Source: Chitinophaga rhizosphaerae (lineage in GTDB: Bacteria > Bacteroidota > Bacteroidia > Chitinophagales > Chitinophagaceae). From it: a DNA stretch of 64,000 nucleotides. The notes below the pieces were generated by a model. It saw nothing but the letters and a program-made list of their open reading frames with translations, made no database searches and had not been told where the DNA came from. The stretch is taken from contig NZ_RXLO01000002.1 of assembly GCF_003958645.1 (NCBI RefSeq), forward strand, positions 62,001 through 126,000. The letters are read 5' to 3'. The position numbers and the translations under genes were made by a program. Shown here in pieces: positions 24,953 through 33,401 of this stretch (the stretch's first letter is position 1; every line of letters starts with the position of its first letter).

Positions 24953-27100
24953 ATGAAAAGGAACCGGCTCCTGATCTGCCTTGCGGTCATGTTTTCGCTG
25001 CCTGCGCTCGAAAGCTACGGGCAAAAGGGAAAATTTACGAAATACGTCAACACTTTCCTGGGCACCGAACCCCTGAACGATTCCGCCATCGTAGGCTACC
25101 GGTTGCCGGATGGATGGCGCTCCTGGGCAGGGCTCACCTTTCCCGGCAGCTCGCTCCCCAATGCCATGGTGCAACTGAGCCCCATGACCGAATACGGTTC
25201 CGGCGCGGGGTACGAGTATGAGGACTCCCTCATCCTGGGATTTACCCACACCAATAAAGGCCATTGGAACCTCTGCAACGTTCCGGTGTTGCCCTTTTCC
25301 GGGGAAACGCCGGGCAACGGGTCGCGCTTCTCGCACCGGCGGGAATCCGCCGCGCCGGGGTTTTACCAGGTATATCTCGATGATTATAAAATAGACGTGC
25401 ACCTCACTTCCACCCTGCGCGGCGGGTTCCACCGGTATGTATACCCGCTTTCCACCGGCCGCCGCATCCTGTTCGACCTCGCCCGGGCCAATAACCGGGT
25501 GGGCGATTGGCAGATAGAACAGTCGGGAAGCCAGGCGCTGCAGGGTTTCCAGCAAACCGGCGAACGGATTTATTTCTATGCCGCGCTCAACACGCCGGTA
25601 GCGAAGCTGGAGAAAACCGAAGAAGGGAAACGCACCGGCCATGCCGTTGTCATTTTGGAAAATGGAAAAGGCCCGGTGGAAATGAAGATCGGTTTCTCGT
25701 TCGTGGGCATCGAAAATGCAAAAGAAAACCTGGACAAGGAAATTGGGGAACATTCCTTCGAAGCGATCCGCGCCGCGGCGAATGCGTCGTGGGAGCAATT
25801 GCTATCGAAAGTGGAAGTGAAAGGCGGGACGGAAAAACAGCGGACACTGTTCTATTCCAGCCTTTACCGCTCCTTCCTCTGGCCCGCGCTGCGCAGCGAT
25901 GTGAACGGCGATTTCAAGGGGGCCGACCGCCAGAAAGCGAACACCGGTTTCCGGTATTACACCGAACCTTCGCTCTGGGACACCTACCGGAACAAAGATG
26001 TGCTGTTGTCGTTGCTGGCGCCCGAGGTGGCGCTCGATGTGATCAAATCCATGAAAGACGTAGGCGATAAAAAAGGTTTTATCCCCACGTTCTTTCACGG
26101 CGACCATGGCGCGTCTACCATCGCCGGGGCGTACCTCCGCGGGATCGACGGGTTCGATGTGAAAGGGACGTACGACATCCTCCTGAAAAACGCGAACGTG
26201 GAGCCCGGCGCACGGCCGCATGTTAAGGAATACATCGAAAAAGGGTTTATTTCCGATCCGGATATCGAAAAACCACATGTGGAAACCAAAGCCAAAGCAG
26301 GCGTTTCCAAAACCCTGGAATATTCGTACGACGATTATTCCCTGGCCCAGCTGGCCCGCGCGCTCGGCGATTCCGCCAACTACCATACGCTCATGCAGCG
26401 TTCGAAAAACTACCGGAACATGTTCGACCCATCGACCCGGTTCATGCGCGGCCGCCTGGCGAACGGCGACTGGATCACGCCCTTCGATCCGCAATATCCT
26501 TATTACGAATACATGTACCGCGAAGCGAACGCCTGGCAGGTATCATTCTACGCACCGCACGATATGCCCGGCCTCATTCAGTTGTATGGTGGCCCGGCGG
26601 GTTTCGGATCGAAGCTGGACTCGCTGTTCACCCTGCCCTGGAACCCGCGCCACATCGCACGGAACGTGGAGTCGATGATCGGGCAGTATTGCCATGGCAA
26701 CCAGCCGGACCATGAGGCGCCGTTCGCTTATTATTTCATCAACAAGCCGGAAAAATCCCAACAGATCATCGATACCATTCTCAATCACCTGTACGGGATC
26801 GGCGAATTCGGGAACGCGCTCTGCGGGATGGACGATGCCGGCGAAATGTCTGCCTGGTACGTATTCTGCGCGGCGGGCCTGTATACTTTTTCCGCCACGG
26901 ACCCCGAGTATCTCGTAACCGTTCCCCTGTTCGACGAAGTAAGGTGGAAGGCGGCCAACGGCAAATGGCTCACGTTGCGCAAACAGGGCCGCAGCCGCAG
27001 TTTGAAAGGCGTAAAGGTGGATGGGGAACCCCAGGATGGGTGGTTTGTGCCGCACCGTTTGTTCAGGAACGGCGGAGAAATTTTGGTGAAAACGAAGTAA
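24953..27100 (+). CDS. GH92 alpha-mannosidase
   Basis: 715 residues from ATG 24953 (MKRNRLLICLAVMFSLPALESYGQ). Secreted, calcium-dependent, inverting GH92 exo-alpha-mannosidase. N-terminal beta-sandwich (YVNTFLGTEP, GLTFPGSSLPNAMVQLSPMT, LGFTHTNKGHWNLCNVPVLP) is followed by the (alpha/alpha)6 barrel (SLYRSFLWPALRSDVNGDFKG, YTEPSLWDTYRNKDVLLSLL) and GNQPDHEAPFAYYFI near residue 585, with the conserved His-Glu region, then GMDDAGEMSAWYVF. Together with the GH20 at 62 it could act on N-glycans or fungal mannoprotein, though the genes are far apart. It stands alone, convergent with the GNAT gene (6-bp gap). Confidence 0.93.
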   Translation: MKRNRLLICLAVMFSLPALESYGQKGKFTKYVNTFLGTEPLNDSAIVGYRLPDGWRSWAGLTFPGSSLPNAMVQLSPMTEYGSGAGYEYEDSLILGFTHTNKGHWNLCNVPVLPFSGETPGNGSRFSHRRESAAPGFYQVYLDDYKIDVHLTSTLRGGFHRYVYPLSTGRRILFDLARANNRVGDWQIEQSGSQALQGFQQTGERIYFYAALNTPVAKLEKTEEGKRTGHAVVILENGKGPVEMKIGFSFVGIENAKENLDKEIGEHSFEAIRAAANASWEQLLSKVEVKGGTEKQRTLFYSSLYRSFLWPALRSDVNGDFKGADRQKANTGFRYYTEPSLWDTYRNKDVLLSLLAPEVALDVIKSMKDVGDKKGFIPTFFHGDHGASTIAGAYLRGIDGFDVKGTYDILLKNANVEPGARPHVKEYIEKGFISDPDIEKPHVETKAKAGVSKTLEYSYDDYSLAQLARALGDSANYHTLMQRSKNYRNMFDPSTRFMRGRLANGDWITPFDPQYPYYEYMYREANAWQVSFYAPHDMPGLIQLYGGPAGFGSKLDSLFTLPWNPRHIARNVESMIGQYCHGNQPDHEAPFAYYFINKPEKSQQIIDTILNHLYGIGEFGNALCGMDDAGEMSAWYVFCAAGLYTFSATDPEYLVTVPLFDEVRWKAANGKWLTLRKQGRSRSLKGVKVDGEPQDGWFVPHRLFRNGGEILVKTK

Positions 27101-27106
27101 TGGGAA

Positions 27107-27580
27107 CTACAATTCCGCCTCCATATAGATCGCGCCCTGCATGGGATTGAACCGGTAAGGCGCGATTCTTTTGAAACCATGGGCTTCGTAGAGCCTGATG
27201 GCGGAAGTCATATCAGGGAGGGTATCTAGCCGGAGCTTTTGATAGCCGAGGTCTTTGGCGGCCTGGAGGGCACGCAGGAGAAGGGTTTCACCGAGTTTCA
27301 TGCCGCGGAACCCCGGGAGCACGTACATCCTTTTCAGTTCGGATTCGGTGGCGGATAATTTACGGACGGCTACGCAGCCGATTACTTCGGAATCCTGGTA
27401 AGCGAGGATGAGCGCGCCTTCCGGGGGGCCGTACTGAAGATCGATGTCTTCCAGTTCTTTTTCGAACCCCTGGAATTGCAGGTCAAAATCCAGCGAGCGG
27501 GCGTAGGCCCGGAAGATCCCGCGGGCGGCTTCGTATTGCTGCGGCGTGGCGGCGATGAGACAGGTGACGTTCGTTTGCAT
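27107..27580 (-). CDS. GNAT family N-acetyltransferase
   Basis: 157-residue GNAT fold: RGIFRAYARSLDFDLQFQGF, VIGCVAVRKLSATESELKRM (strands beta3-beta4), MYVLPGFRGMKLGETLL with the acetyl-CoA pyrophosphate loop (residues about 90-100), then LRLDTLPDMTSAIRLYEAHGF. The acceptor is unknown. The family is close to amino-acid or small-molecule acetyltransferases of the PanZ/YjgM type. No partner gene nearby. Confidence 0.88.
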   Translation of the reverse strand: MQTNVTCLIAATPQQYEAARGIFRAYARSLDFDLQFQGFEKELEDIDLQYGPPEGALILAYQDSEVIGCVAVRKLSATESELKRMYVLPGFRGMKLGETLLLRALQAAKDLGYQKLRLDTLPDMTSAIRLYEAHGFKRIAPYRFNPMQGAIYMEAEL

Positions 27581-27748
27581 GGCATTCCAAAACTAACCAA
27601 TTTAGTTGCTTTTGTCAACTATTTATCAAACCATACATAACTAGCTCATTTTCAATAATATAACTTTAATAGTTTTCCAGTAAACCGTGTATTTTCAGCA
27701 GTTATATTTCGTATATTCAGGATATGAAATGCCAGTAAATCCCCCGTT

Positions 27749-28186
27749 ATGCAACACCCCATCCTTATCGCAGCATGCTTCCTGTTCTGCGCCGTTTCGG
27801 CCAGCGCGCAAGACGCCGACCACAACGCGCTCCGCAATCACAATGCCGACTGGATACAGGCGTATCCCGAAAAAGATACCTCCGTCATCCAGCGCATTGC
27901 GGCAGACGACCTCGTGATGATCACTTCCAACGGAACGCGCCTGGGCAAGAAGGAACTCATCCGCAATGTGGCAAAACCGGCCACACCGATCACTTCCGCA
28001 ACGATAGACAATGTAGACATCATCGTGAAGGGCAACATCGGGATCGTAGTGGCGCAGGTGGAATTTATTATGGTCGTTAACGGGAAAGAAACAACCGTCA
28101 AGAACAATTACATGGACGTCTATGAAAAGCGCGATGGCCAATGGGTGGCCATTGCAGCGCACGTTACCCGGCTCGACGGCAAGTGA
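27749..28186 (+). CDS. Secreted SnoaL/DUF4440-like NTF2-fold protein
   Basis: 145 residues with signal peptide MQHPILIAACFLFCAVSASAQ. The rest fits an NTF2-like (DUF4440) cone: NADWIQAYPEKDTSVIQRIAADDLVMI, then strands SATIDNVDIIVKGNIGIVVAQVEF, VKNNYMDVYEKRDGQWVAIAAHVTRL. The WVAIAAHVT ending is typical of this family. Function unknown; members are often called ketosteroid-isomerase-like with no proof of activity. Confidence 0.82.
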   Translation: MQHPILIAACFLFCAVSASAQDADHNALRNHNADWIQAYPEKDTSVIQRIAADDLVMITSNGTRLGKKELIRNVAKPATPITSATIDNVDIIVKGNIGIVVAQVEFIMVVNGKETTVKNNYMDVYEKRDGQWVAIAAHVTRLDGK

Positions 28187-28246
28187 ATTTTTTCACCCTT
28201 TTTTACCGTCCATTGTCTTTAATTAGTTACACCAAAACAGATCTCC

Positions 28247-28474
28247 ATGCAAGCTTATCTGAACCTTGGCGGCACTTCGGCCGTGAAGGCCTATGAAATG
28301 GACGACAGGTATATCAACGTACATTTCAGTGATGGCACTGCCTATCATTACAATTACGTGGTACCCGGCGCTACCTATGTGGAAAAGATGAAATCCCTCG
28401 CCCAGCGGGGCCTCGGGCTGAATACGTTCATCAACCAGTTCGTAAAGGATAAATATGCCGCGCGGTTGAATTGA
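28247..28474 (+). CDS. Small KTSC-like protein
   Basis: 75 residues. SAVKAYEMDDRYINVHFSDG, YHYNYVVPGATYVEKMKSLA and GLGLNTFINQFVKDKYA follow the pattern of KTSC domains: two strands with YxY, a Val-Pro-like turn, a helix, and a Gly/Asn-Phe-hydrophobic segment. KTSC proteins are small and uncharacterised, sometimes linked to RNA or RNA polymerase-associated proteins. It lies 60 bp after the NTF2 gene on the same strand. Confidence 0.65.
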   Translation: MQAYLNLGGTSAVKAYEMDDRYINVHFSDGTAYHYNYVVPGATYVEKMKSLAQRGLGLNTFINQFVKDKYAARLN

Positions 28475-28481
28475 TCGTGGT

Positions 28482-28700
28482 TCAGATAGGCGTATTGAGC
28501 GTTACTACCGCCACCGATACATCGCTTCCCTTCGCGGCGCTTACCTGCAAACGGTAAGCCGCCGGGTTGAAAGGGATTTCCACCTTCATGACGGCGCCCT
28601 TGCCCAGGCGTTCTTTGCGGACGGCCTTCCCTTCCCTGTTGAGCCGCACCAGCACCCATTCAAAAGTAACATCCCCGTCAACGGCGTTATGCCAGAAGGC
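28482..28700 (-). pseudogene. 5'-truncated C-terminal gene remnant
   Basis: On the minus strand a frame reads PAFWHNAVDGDVTFEWVLVR, then a segment with KERLGKGAVMKVEIPFNPAA, and ends VSVAVVTLNTPI at a stop at 28482. It is preceded in frame by TAA and has no plausible start. The alternating beta-strand pattern looks like the end of a real secreted beta-sandwich protein. The family is not recognised. It lies between the KTSC-like gene and the oxidoreductase terminator. Confidence 0.45.
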
Positions 28701-28780
28701 GGGTTACTCGTTTGAATAAATAGCAAATGGCTGACCGGCGCCGCAATTCGACGGTTGCGTGCCGCTCAAAAACTCAACAT

Positions 28781-28807
28781 AAAAAAAGGCGGCCCGAAAG
28801 CCGCCTC
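28781..28807 (-). terminator. Terminator of the Gfo/Idh/MocA gene
   Basis: AGGCGGC / GCCGCCT with loop CCGAAA; on the minus strand it is followed by seven T. It lies 8 bp after the oxidoreductase stop codon. Confidence 0.85.
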
Positions 28808-28815
28808 CCATGTGG

Positions 28816-30246
28816 TTACACCTTGTAATATTGTTCCCAACCCTTGCGCGGGGGAGGGCCCACGAGGAGCGCATTGGCCGCTTTGTCGTTGGTGATGATT
28901 TTCTTTTCGCGGTCGAACTGGATTTTGCGGCCTGTCCACTGTGCCACCACGCCCAGGCAGAACACCTGGCTGAGCGGACCGGCGATCTCGAAGGGAGAAC
29001 GGGTCTTTTCCTCGCCTTTGCAGGCCAGCAGGAAGTTGGCGTAGTGATTGGAAGGGCTCTTAGGCACTTCGGGCAGTTTGCCGGCCATCTCCTTCGCTTT
29101 TTCTTCGGGGATGATAGACAGTGTAGACGCGTGAGAACCGCCTTTGAACGTCAGGTCTTTGCTGTAAATGATCTTGCCCGGGTTGAGCTTGGCGGGTTTG
29201 ATGGTGCCGGTGCTCGGGGGCGGAATATTCGGATCGAGGCCGGAAACGCCGTAGCCGGCGGGGATCGGCGGGAGGTTGTCTACCCCGTCGTACCACATTA
29301 CATCCACCGCAGGCATTTGTTTGCGTGCGGGGAATTTGAACGAAAGCGTGGTAGACATGGGATAGAAGAAATTGTTGTGGCCTGTCAGCTTGATGGGATT
29401 TACCTCGTAAGGCAGGCCCAGGTCCAGGAACTGGTGGGCGGTATCGAGGATGTGCGCACCCCAGTCGCCGAGGGCGCCCATACCGAAATCGAACCAGCAG
29501 CGCCATTGGCCGTTGACGAAGTCTTTATTATAGGTATGCCCCTGCGTCTGCATCTGCCAAACGTTCCAGTCGAGCGTTTCGGGCGTGGGCTCGGTGGCGG
29601 GGAAAGATTTGATATTGGGATCCCACCCGTGCCAGCGGCGGGGCGAGTTCATATGTGCCACGACCTTGTCGACGTCTTTAATGATGCCGGCTTCCGTCCA
29701 GGCTTTGAACTGGAAGTAATTGGCTTCGGAGTGGCCCTGGTTGCCCATCTGGGTCACTACTTCCGGATGTTTGCGGGCGGCTTTCATCATGAGTTCCACC
29801 TCCTGGAAGGTGCGCGCCATGGGCTTTTCGACATACACGTGAATGCCGAGGCCGATGGCCATCATGGTGATGGGGAAATGCGCGAAGTCGGGAACGCCGA
29901 CGGAAACGGCATCGATCTTTTTGCCCATTTTGTCGAACATCTGCCTGAAATCCTGGAACTGGGGCACGTCCGGGAACATTTTCATGACTTCCAAAGTGTG
30001 GGGAGCGCCCATGTCTACGTCGCACAGCGCTACGATATTGGCAAGCCCGGTTTTATGCAGTTCGCGGATGATTTCTCCTCCCCGGTTGCCGATGCCGATG
30101 CAGGCCAGGTTCACTTTTTCATTGGCCCCGATCCTGCGGGGCCGGGCGCCGCCGCGGGCCATGAGAATGCCGGGCGTAGCAAGAGCAGCAGAGGCCATCA
30201 TGGCCTGTTGGAGGAACTTCCTCCGGGAGTATTCGTTATGCATCAT
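28816..30246 (-). CDS. Gfo/Idh/MocA family oxidoreductase, Tat-exported
   Basis: 476 residues. The N-terminus YSRRKFLQQAMMASAALATP is a twin-arginine (Tat) signal (RRKF), so it is folded with its cofactor before export. The NAD(P) Rossmann fold starts at NLACIGIGNRGGEII, and EKPMA (near residue 140) carries the conserved Lys. The C-terminal half is typical of the exported type (MNSPRRWHGWDPN, WFDFGMGALGDWGAHILDTA). It probably oxidises or epimerises a sugar or carries out glycan-related redox chemistry in the periplasm. It lies at the downstream end of locus 1, but the plus-strand gene at 30381 interrupts the run, so shared regulation is uncertain. Confidence 0.92.
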   Translation of the reverse strand: MMHNEYSRRKFLQQAMMASAALATPGILMARGGARPRRIGANEKVNLACIGIGNRGGEIIRELHKTGLANIVALCDVDMGAPHTLEVMKMFPDVPQFQDFRQMFDKMGKKIDAVSVGVPDFAHFPITMMAIGLGIHVYVEKPMARTFQEVELMMKAARKHPEVVTQMGNQGHSEANYFQFKAWTEAGIIKDVDKVVAHMNSPRRWHGWDPNIKSFPATEPTPETLDWNVWQMQTQGHTYNKDFVNGQWRCWFDFGMGALGDWGAHILDTAHQFLDLGLPYEVNPIKLTGHNNFFYPMSTTLSFKFPARKQMPAVDVMWYDGVDNLPPIPAGYGVSGLDPNIPPPSTGTIKPAKLNPGKIIYSKDLTFKGGSHASTLSIIPEEKAKEMAGKLPEVPKSPSNHYANFLLACKGEEKTRSPFEIAGPLSQVFCLGVVAQWTGRKIQFDREKKIITNDKAANALLVGPPPRKGWEQYYKV

Positions 30247-30380
30247 ACAATTAATTCATTCGATTGCAAAAACAAGATACAGAAATAAAATCCAGTATTC
30301 GCACAGTTTTTGCAGGAGTGGAGAAAAAATTATGCACGCGCGGGGGATTGCGCCTTTCACCGCTGAAAAACCGATAAAAA

Positions 30381-31040
30381 ATGAAAGCCATATCCATAGT
30401 ATTGTATTTCCTGAGCCAGCATCCGGCCTGGTCGTTCTTTATTATTTTCGCTGTTTTCGCGGGGCTGGCTGTATTGTTGCGCCGCTTATGGCTGCTCGTT
30501 CCGGGTTTCCTGCTCGGAATTGCCAATGTCTTCTGCGCTTCTTTTCTGAACGCATGGTTCCTCCAGACCTGGGGCACGCCGGGAACGGCCGTCGTCATCC
30601 AGGCCACCCAAACCAATTCCACCCTCAACGATCAGTACATCTTCGAATATACGGTCATCGCCAAAGCCGGCGGGAAAGACGTGAAGACCGGCTTCTCGTC
30701 CATGTCCGCCGCCATCTGGCCCATCCGCAACGAAATACTCATCCCCCCGCCCGGACAGTTTTTCGTTACCAAATACATCCCCGGGTATGAGGAAAACATC
30801 GTGATCATGGCCGACGAATCCATGTACGGTAAAATGCGCATCATCGCCGCTAACCGTGAGGCGGTAGACCGTGCCCGCAATCAACTGGCCGCCAGCCCGT
30901 CGAACGAATCTTACCAGGAAGAATACCGCCAGGCGCTTCAAACTTTCCTGTCAGACCCCGCCAACCGCCTCGATTCCGTGAGCATGCGGCAGTTCAGCGA
31001 CGCCCTCGGTCAGCTGAAAAAAGCCGTTCCGGCGCCGTAA
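30381..31040 (+). CDS. DUF3592-like membrane protein
   Basis: 219 residues. Two N-terminal membrane helices (about 14-33 HPAWSFFIIFAVFAGLAVLL, and 37-58), then a soluble domain with the pattern TAVVIQATQTNSTLNDQYIF, reminiscent of DUF3592 (a GTAxVxxxxxTxxxxNxxYxxxYxV segment), and a helical C-terminus. The family is not certain. It lies on the opposite strand between the Gfo/Idh/MocA gene and the GH10-like gene, breaking the locus 1 gene order. Confidence 0.55.
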   Translation: MKAISIVLYFLSQHPAWSFFIIFAVFAGLAVLLRRLWLLVPGFLLGIANVFCASFLNAWFLQTWGTPGTAVVIQATQTNSTLNDQYIFEYTVIAKAGGKDVKTGFSSMSAAIWPIRNEILIPPPGQFFVTKYIPGYEENIVIMADESMYGKMRIIAANREAVDRARNQLAASPSNESYQEEYRQALQTFLSDPANRLDSVSMRQFSDALGQLKKAVPAP

Positions 31041-31116
31041 CCCGAAATCACCTTCAACTGCACGGGATTCCGATTCGGTAGATTACGCCACGGTACCTGG
31101 AAAATCGCCTGGCGCT

Positions 31117-32199
31117 TCACCCTGCCGTTTCGCGGAGAATGGCCAGCAGCTGGGGATTCACCGACCCGAAGATCGACACGCCGGCCGCGCCGTTATCTAT
31201 CGCGAGGCGGATGGCTTTACGGATATCGTCGTTGTTGCCGTGGAAATCGGGGAGGAAAAGTCCGGCGTAGAGCGGGAATTTCCCTTTCAGCGCATTCACG
31301 CCTTCCGCCACGGCATCGCCGATCCATTGCACGTTTTCATTGTAAAAACCGTGGTAGATCATGGGGCAAACCGCGTCCAAAGGCCAGTTCGTCCAGTCTT
31401 GCCGAACGATCCGCTTCGCGATTTCAGGCGTGGGAAAAACGGCCGCCGTAATGGGTTTCTTCTTCGAATGGGCTACGTCCGATAAATTCCGGACGATGTT
31501 CGTGATGCTGTCGTACCGGAACTTGCGCCACGACGGGCTTTGGTCCGGGTGCGCCATTTCCAGCGGATCTTTTCCATAGGTCGATGCATATTTATCCCGG
31601 CAGGTTTTGCAATAGCAGAAATCGTATTCCGGCAATTCTTTCGACTGGTCGATATTGTATTTGGCCCAGAGGTTCACGGGAAGGACGACGTCTACGAAGC
31701 GGACATAATCCAGGTGCAGCCCGTCGATATAATCTTTGGCTACCTGTTCTTCCGCTTTGGATTTGAGGTATTGAAGCGTTCCTGGCTGGTTGGGACAGAG
31801 GAAGCGGTAATATCCCACATATGGCGGTTTATCTGCGCAGGATTCGCCTTTCCGGTTCACGGAAAACAGTTCGGGATGTTTTTCGCGGAGTTCGGGCTCG
31901 TTGCGGTTCATGGTCCAGAACCAGCGGTGGGCTTCTATTCCGGCGGATTTGGCGGCCCGGAAATGGCGTTCGCTGTCTTCCTCGAAATAAATCACCCCGA
32001 TGCCGGCGGCGCGGTATTCCGCATAACGTTGTTTCAGTCCGGCGTCGGTATCTTTTTCGCTGGGGTTGATCCAGATGCGATGGCGTACCGGAGCTTTGGG
32101 CTTTTTCTTCCCGTCGCGATTGCCGGCCATGGACATTCCGGGTTCCATGAGCGCGAGGCTTCCCAGCCCGAGCGCCTTCAGAAAATGACGTTTATTCAT
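31117..32199 (-). CDS. GH10-like glycosidase (GHL10/DUF187 type), secreted
   Basis: 360 residues with an export signal MNKRHFLKALGLGSLALMEP (Lys-Arg, Tat-like). The rest is a TIM-barrel of the GHL10 kind: RIWINPSEKDTDAGLKQRYA, GIEAHRWFWTMNRNEPEL, and the conserved KDYIDGLHLDYVRF (about 162-176) with Asp near the active site, FCYCKTCRDKY (two Cys pairs) and AVCPMIYHGFYNENVQW. The substrate is unknown and catalytic activity unproven for this group. The first 8 bp overlap the end of the CBM9-like gene, so the two are translationally coupled. Confidence 0.82.
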   Translation of the reverse strand: MNKRHFLKALGLGSLALMEPGMSMAGNRDGKKKPKAPVRHRIWINPSEKDTDAGLKQRYAEYRAAGIGVIYFEEDSERHFRAAKSAGIEAHRWFWTMNRNEPELREKHPELFSVNRKGESCADKPPYVGYYRFLCPNQPGTLQYLKSKAEEQVAKDYIDGLHLDYVRFVDVVLPVNLWAKYNIDQSKELPEYDFCYCKTCRDKYASTYGKDPLEMAHPDQSPSWRKFRYDSITNIVRNLSDVAHSKKKPITAAVFPTPEIAKRIVRQDWTNWPLDAVCPMIYHGFYNENVQWIGDAVAEGVNALKGKFPLYAGLFLPDFHGNNDDIRKAIRLAIDNGAAGVSIFGSVNPQLLAILRETAG

Positions 32200-33262
32200 A
32201 TCGGTTGAGTTTTCCTTCCTGATCGATGATGATGGTGCGGCGCCCCTGCCTTATGATGGCGGAGAACTGCCGGCTCGTGGCTTCCAGGTTCACGTCGAAC
32301 TTCCCGTCCCCCAGTTTCAAATCTCGGAGGGCGGATGCGAACTTCCCGTTTTCCCGGCGGAACCTGTGCTGGCGGTAATAAATTTCCCAAAGCAAGGCCT
32401 CCGCTTCCGCCCAGGCGGGTGCTTCGTAAAGCACCTTTTCTCCCGGTGATTTCTTCGTAAACTGCAGGAAGCCCCATCTTTCCGGGGCGTGCATGTCCAC
32501 GATCCCCTGGGGCGACCAAACCCAGTTATATTCCGGCGTCGCCTTCCGCTTGCGGTAAGTATTCCCTTCCACTTCGTGCTGCCACTGCACGCGCGAAAAA
32601 TTCACGCGCCAGGTGCTGCCGTCCTGCGGCACGATGCGGGTATGATACGCCGCCAGCGCACGGAACGGGATGGCCATCTCCAGCGTCCAGCGGGTGTCTT
32701 TATCCCGGGGATCGTTGAGCGTTCCTTTGATATGGACGGCCGTTTGCAGCCCCCGCACGTCCCAGTTGAGGATGGCGCGGCCACCGGCGCGGTAGGTGCG
32801 GGGCATGAGCAGGTCCATCACGGTGTTGAGGGCATTCACTTCGATCTCGAAATATTCATACGCGTTGCCGTCGGGGTCAAGGAACATTTCGAAATCGTTG
32901 TCTGCATAAATGATGGTGTCGCGCTGGCGGAGGGTGCCCCAAACATGCGGTTCCTCCAGTTCGGCGAACACGTACAGGTAATTCTCGTCCCACAGCATTT
33001 TGGCGCGCGTCCGATGGAAGGGCGCGGGTTTGCGATGGCCTTCGATGTCGATGAAATCATCTGTCCACAGCGCCTTATTCCAGACCTCTTCCCCATCTTT
33101 CCCATCGATTTCCATGGGCGATGCAATGTGATGGCAAACGTAATGGCGGGGCGTGTCCGTAAATACACGCGAATGTTCATTCTCCTGTTGCGCACGCAGG
33201 GCGAAAGGGAGCAAGATCATCCCGCCTGCCAATGCTGCAACCAAATTCCGTAAATGCTGCAT
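32192..33262 (-). CDS. CBM9-like carbohydrate-binding protein, secreted
   Basis: 356 residues from ATG 33262 (MQHLRNLVAALAGGMILLPF, signal peptide). The first 200 residues form a CBM9-type beta-sandwich: IDGKDGEEVWNKALWTDDFI, AKMLWDENYLYVFAELEEPH, IIYADNDFEMFLDPDGNAYE, WTLEMAIPFRAL, all standard family blocks. The last 100 residues (residues about 260-356) are a helical extension with QHRFRRENGKF, not part of the usual module. It probably binds the glycan or presents it to the neighbouring glycosidase, whose gene overlaps by 8 bp. A terminator at 33341 separates it from SusD, so it needs read-through or its own promoter. Confidence 0.85.
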   Translation of the reverse strand: MQHLRNLVAALAGGMILLPFALRAQQENEHSRVFTDTPRHYVCHHIASPMEIDGKDGEEVWNKALWTDDFIDIEGHRKPAPFHRTRAKMLWDENYLYVFAELEEPHVWGTLRQRDTIIYADNDFEMFLDPDGNAYEYFEIEVNALNTVMDLLMPRTYRAGGRAILNWDVRGLQTAVHIKGTLNDPRDKDTRWTLEMAIPFRALAAYHTRIVPQDGSTWRVNFSRVQWQHEVEGNTYRKRKATPEYNWVWSPQGIVDMHAPERWGFLQFTKKSPGEKVLYEAPAWAEAEALLWEIYYRQHRFRRENGKFASALRDLKLGDGKFDVNLEATSRQFSAIIRQGRRTIIIDQEGKLNRYE

Positions 33263-33340
33263 TATGGTTAAATATAAAGAATGGGGCGGGATGAAGGTGC
33301 GCGGTGCTGACATACGGCTGATTTCATGTACCGGCGGCAT

Positions 33341-33370
33341 AAAAAAAGCCCGCCGTTTACCGGCGGGCTT
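33341..33370 (-). terminator. Terminator between SusD and the CBM9-like gene
   Basis: AAGCCCGCCG / CGGCGGGCTT with loop TTTAC; on the minus strand followed by TTTTTTT. It lies 32 bp after the SusD stop and should reduce expression of the downstream enzymes relative to SusCD. Confidence 0.85.
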
Positions 33371-33401
33371 GTCACAAAAAGAGAAGCATCTAAGGGCTTT
33401 A

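Noticed and set aside
28810..30288. 492-codon plus-strand frame opposite the Gfo/Idh/MocA gene
   Set aside because: Antisense shadow; the minus-strand gene has Tat signal, Rossmann and EKP motifs.
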